Part shown: piece by piece, positions 61,673 to 64,000 of the stretch
How positions within the stretch are numbered: position 1 is the first letter of the stretch
How the letters are laid out: each line of letters starts with the position of its first letter
Source of the DNA: Pseudomonas vanderleydeniana
GTDB taxonomy: Bacteria > Pseudomonadota > Gammaproteobacteria > Pseudomonadales > Pseudomonadaceae
DNA: 64,000 nucleotides
Assembly: GCF_014268755.2 (NCBI RefSeq)
Contig: NZ_CP077093.1
Span: 4,204,001 to 4,268,000 of the forward strand
Reading direction: 5' to 3'
Notes under the pieces: model-generated
What the model was told of the DNA's origin: nothing
What the model saw: the letters and a program-made list of their open reading frames with translations, nothing else
Databases searched by the model: none
Made by a program: the position numbers and the translations under genes

Positions 61673-63013
61673 TCAAGCCTCTGCCTTGCTGCGCAGCAGC
61701 TTGTTGGGGATCTGGTACATGTTGCGCACCACCAGGGAGAAGGCCTTGACCCCCAGTTTGGGGCGCCGGGCGATGGCCTCCAGGGCCTCCTCGGTCATGG
61801 TCAGCACGTGACGCAGCGCCTCGGGCGTGATGTTCAGCGGCGGATAGAAACGCAGCACCGGACGCCGGGCCTTTTCATTCATCGAATGCCCGGCGTGAAT
61901 ACCGCGCTTGCCCAGTTCCATGCTCATCAGGGCCTCGTACACCGAGCCACGCAGGCGCAAGCCGGTCATCAGGCCGACGCCCGGCACGTCCTCGACGATG
62001 TCCGGATAACGTTCGGCCAGCCGTTGCAGGCCATGGCGCAACAGACCGCCGTTGACCCGCGAGCGCTCGACCAGGTCATGCTCCTCGATGTAGTCGATGG
62101 CCGCCAGCGCCGACGCGCAGGCCACGGGGTGGCCGCCTTGGGTGCGCTGGTCGGGCTCGATTTCGAGCAGTGGGAACTGCTGGCTCAGCCGCTGGCTGTA
62201 CAGGGCGCAGGCAAACGAGGTGTAGCCGCCGGTCAGGCCCTTGGACAGGATCATGATGTCCGGTACCACCTCGTCGTACTGCACGGCAAACCATTTGCCG
62301 CAGCGACCGAAACCGGTCTGGATTTCGTCGGCCACCAGCAGGGTATCGGTGGCATCGCACAAGGCGCGAATGTTGGCCATGTAGCCCACCGGCGGTACCT
62401 GCAGGTGGGCCCCACCGAGAATCGGTTCGACATACACGGCGCACACCCCCTCGCCCACGGCCTTCTGCAGGGCGGCGAAGTCGCCATAGGGCACATAGGT
62501 CACCTGGTCGGCGTGAGTGCCATAGCTGCGATGGTGCTGTTGCTGGCCCAGGATGCTCATTGCCGCCAGCGTCTTGCCATGATAGGAATCGCCCATCACC
62601 ACGATGCCGCGTCGGTTGCGTTGCACCTTGAGCACATAACGCAGGCTCTGCTCGATGGCCTCGGCGCCCGACACCATGTACTGCACATCACCCCACTCAC
62701 CCGGCACCAGATCGCGCAGACGCTCGGACAACGCATGCTGCAGAGGGTGAACGCGCCCTTCCGGGACCCAGGCCAGGCGGTTGAGCTGGTTCTGTACCTG
62801 CTCGCGCACCAGCGGGTTGCGATGGCCAACGATGAACACGCCATAGCTGCAGGCGCAGTCGATGAAGCGCTTGCCCGCGTGGTCGGTGACATAGATGCCA
62901 TCGGTGTGCTGCTCGACGCTGGTCTTGCCCAGACGATAGAGCTTGGCGGCCGAAGCACTCCAATGGCGCTGGCAATCGTCCAGCAGTTGCTCATGCGACA
63001 GAGTTGAGGACAT
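61673..63013 (-). CDS. class III PLP-dependent aminotransferase (active form)
   Basis: 446 residues. PLP site complete: Asp229-Glu230 in VADEIQTGFGRCG and Schiff-base Lys258 in MILSKGLTGG; GAEAIEQSLR and GDSYHGKTLAAMS bind the cofactor phosphate. Class III (omega/ornithine type) enzymes move amino groups of terminal amines or omega-amino acids. The start at 63013 overlaps the upstream pseudo-aminotransferase gene by 23 bp, so they are coupled and the proteins may pair. Confidence 0.93.
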   Translation of the reverse strand: MSSTLSHEQLLDDCQRHWSASAAKLYRLGKTSVEQHTDGIYVTDHAGKRFIDCACSYGVFIVGHRNPLVREQVQNQLNRLAWVPEGRVHPLQHALSERLRDLVPGEWGDVQYMVSGAEAIEQSLRYVLKVQRNRRGIVVMGDSYHGKTLAAMSILGQQQHHRSYGTHADQVTYVPYGDFAALQKAVGEGVCAVYVEPILGGAHLQVPPVGYMANIRALCDATDTLLVADEIQTGFGRCGKWFAVQYDEVVPDIMILSKGLTGGYTSFACALYSQRLSQQFPLLEIEPDQRTQGGHPVACASALAAIDYIEEHDLVERSRVNGGLLRHGLQRLAERYPDIVEDVPGVGLMTGLRLRGSVYEALMSMELGKRGIHAGHSMNEKARRPVLRFYPPLNITPEALRHVLTMTEEALEAIARRPKLGVKAFSLVVRNMYQIPNKLLRSKAEA

Positions 63014-64000
63014 GGCTGAGAGTCTCCTTGATGGTCTGGGCGGCACGCTGGATGGGTTCGGGACGGGCGGTGACCGGGCAACGCAGGATCAGCTCACGGC
63101 CGCGTGGCGCGGTGACGTAGACACCGCGTTCGTAGAGGATCTGGCACAACTCGGCCGGGCTCAGGTCGCCCGGCAGCGGCAGGCCGACCCAGCCGCCATG
63201 TGCCACGGCCCCCAGCGGGGCCAGCACCTGGGCCAACGACCGACCGTTGTCCAGGCACTGCCTGGCGCACTCATGCTGACGCACGTAGTCAAGCGCGGTC
63301 AGCGCCGCCACGCAGGCCATCGGATTGCCGGCCGTGGTACTGCCGTGTTTCGCCGGGCTGCTGCGACCGTAGACCTGGTAGGCCATCTCTTCGCTGCAGG
63401 TGTAGGTGCCAATGGGAATGGCCCCGCCACCCAGTGCCCCGCCCAGCACCACGATATCCGGGGTGTTCTGGTAGTGCTGAAAGCCGAACAGCTTGCCCAG
63501 GCTGCCCAGGCAGGTCTGCACGTCAACAGCGATGACCGGGGCCGATACCTTGCTGGCACGGGCCTGCAACTGATCGAGCAGCGCCTGTTCGATCAGGCGC
63601 AGGCGACCACTGTCATCGATCACCGTGCTGGTGTGGCAGACCGCGAAGCAGTCGGCCCAGTCCACCTGGTCCAGGTCGGCGACCTGACGGATCGCCACCT
63701 TCTTGAACCCCAGGAAGCTCTGGATCTCCTGGTAATCGGACGAGGCGCCGAGGCAACGTCCGTAACTCAACGAACCATAATCGCCCCCCTGGACGAAGAC
63801 GATGGTGTTGCCCTTGGGCTTGAGGCCCTTGCACAACTTCAACGCGCCTTCGAACGCCTCATCCCCGGAACTGCACACGTAGGAGCTGACCAGCGGCGCA
63901 GGCAGCAGTCCGGCCAGGGTTCGGCACAGCCCGATCAGCGGCTCGGACATCAGCACGCGGTTGGACAGGCCCATGATGCCCGCCTGGCGGCTGACCGCCT
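62991..64000 (-). CDS. class III aminotransferase paralogue without the PLP lysine (5' end outside window)
   Basis: At least 336 residues, open to the window end; an internal Met at 63974 is not the true start, because the frame continues upstream (VSRQAGI before it). The fold is class III: SYVCSSGDEAFEGALKLCKG, GKLFGFQHYQNTPDIVVLG, AKHGSTTAGNPMACVAAL. The Schiff-base position reads VLGGALGGG, where active enzymes have L(S/A/G)K(A/G)LGGG; the codon at 63438-63440 is GGG. The DE pair of the cofactor site reads VDVQTC, keeping Asp but not Glu. Likely a pseudoenzyme or regulatory partner of the active aminotransferase. Confidence 0.85.
   Translation of the reverse strand, partial: AVSRQAGIMGLSNRVLMSEPLIGLCRTLAGLLPAPLVSSYVCSSGDEAFEGALKLCKGLKPKGNTIVFVQGGDYGSLSYGRCLGASSDYQEIQSFLGFKKVAIRQVADLDQVDWADCFAVCHTSTVIDDSGRLRLIEQALLDQLQARASKVSAPVIAVDVQTCLGSLGKLFGFQHYQNTPDIVVLGGALGGGAIPIGTYTCSEEMAYQVYGRSSPAKHGSTTAGNPMACVAALTALDYVRQHECARQCLDNGRSLAQVLAPLGAVAHGGWVGLPLPGDLSPAELCQILYERGVYVTAPRGRELILRCPVTARPEPIQRAAQTIKETLSHVLNSVA

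Noticed and set aside
1..64000. Prophage, integrative element or tRNA-associated island
   Set aside because: No integrase, transposase, tRNA gene or attachment-like direct repeats were found; the only mobile traces are REP/REPIN elements and the tacAT remnant.

Overview
The window looks like chromosomal DNA of a Pseudomonas, probably of the P. fluorescens/chlororaphis complex. It is GC-rich and densely coded, with many LysR regulators. It carries DUF6124, DUF3144 and DUF2784 genes, Pseudomonas-type REP/REPIN palindromes, a class Ia nrdB and a cynR-cynT-cynS locus. I found no tRNA, rRNA, CRISPR array, prophage or transposase.

Layout. 0-8 kb: trans-aconitate methyltransferase, a LysR gene broken by one base in a poly-C tract, a tautomerase, a dapA-like gene, DUF2784, nrdB with its own promoter and a paired NrdR-box site, a decayed tacA-tacT toxin-antitoxin remnant and a DMT exporter. 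8-11.3 kb: an ABC uptake operon behind a cobalamin riboswitch. 11.4-19.3 kb: DUF6124, two 107-bp nested palindromes, DUF3144, the cyanate locus, a dapF-like gene, ptrR-sad, and a 223-bp tandem array made of degenerate copies of the sad 3' end alternating with REPINs. 19.3-34 kb: DUF4824/DUF2157 pair, a two-component system with a lipoprotein and a COG4705 protein, a TonB receptor, GST, an exported esterase, and an isochorismatase/amidohydrolase/DoxX group. 34-41.4 kb: AraC regulators, two convergent paralogous winged-helix/ATPase regulators and pirin.

The most interesting region is 41.4-57.9 kb. After a terminator and an AT-rich 0.5-kb leader comes a tightly packed operon: an ebo cluster (eboD-C-A-B-E-F, with eboD fused to an N-terminal VTT/DedA-like membrane domain), then six more genes without a break. 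These are two copies of a pair [exported protein with one CxxCH haem motif + cytosolic protein resembling the N-terminal half of VioB/RebD/StaD], an exported cysteine-rich protein between the pairs, and a ScyD/ScyE-like beta-propeller. A strong terminator follows. The ebo genes are known from scytonemin precursor export in cyanobacteria and from a nematode-repelling locus in P. fluorescens. VioB/RebD proteins couple oxidised tryptophan-derived precursors in violacein and indolocarbazole synthesis. The combination suggests an undescribed pathway that makes, moves and oxidises an aromatic metabolite across the inner membrane. This is inference: no amino-acid oxidase or ferritin-like catalytic domain is present in the operon.

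The last 6 kb holds a CynX/NimT-type MFS carrier, an EamA carrier and, convergent with them, an operon of two class III aminotransferases and an amidase. The first aminotransferase (cut by the window end) has lost the PLP lysine and is probably a pseudoenzyme.
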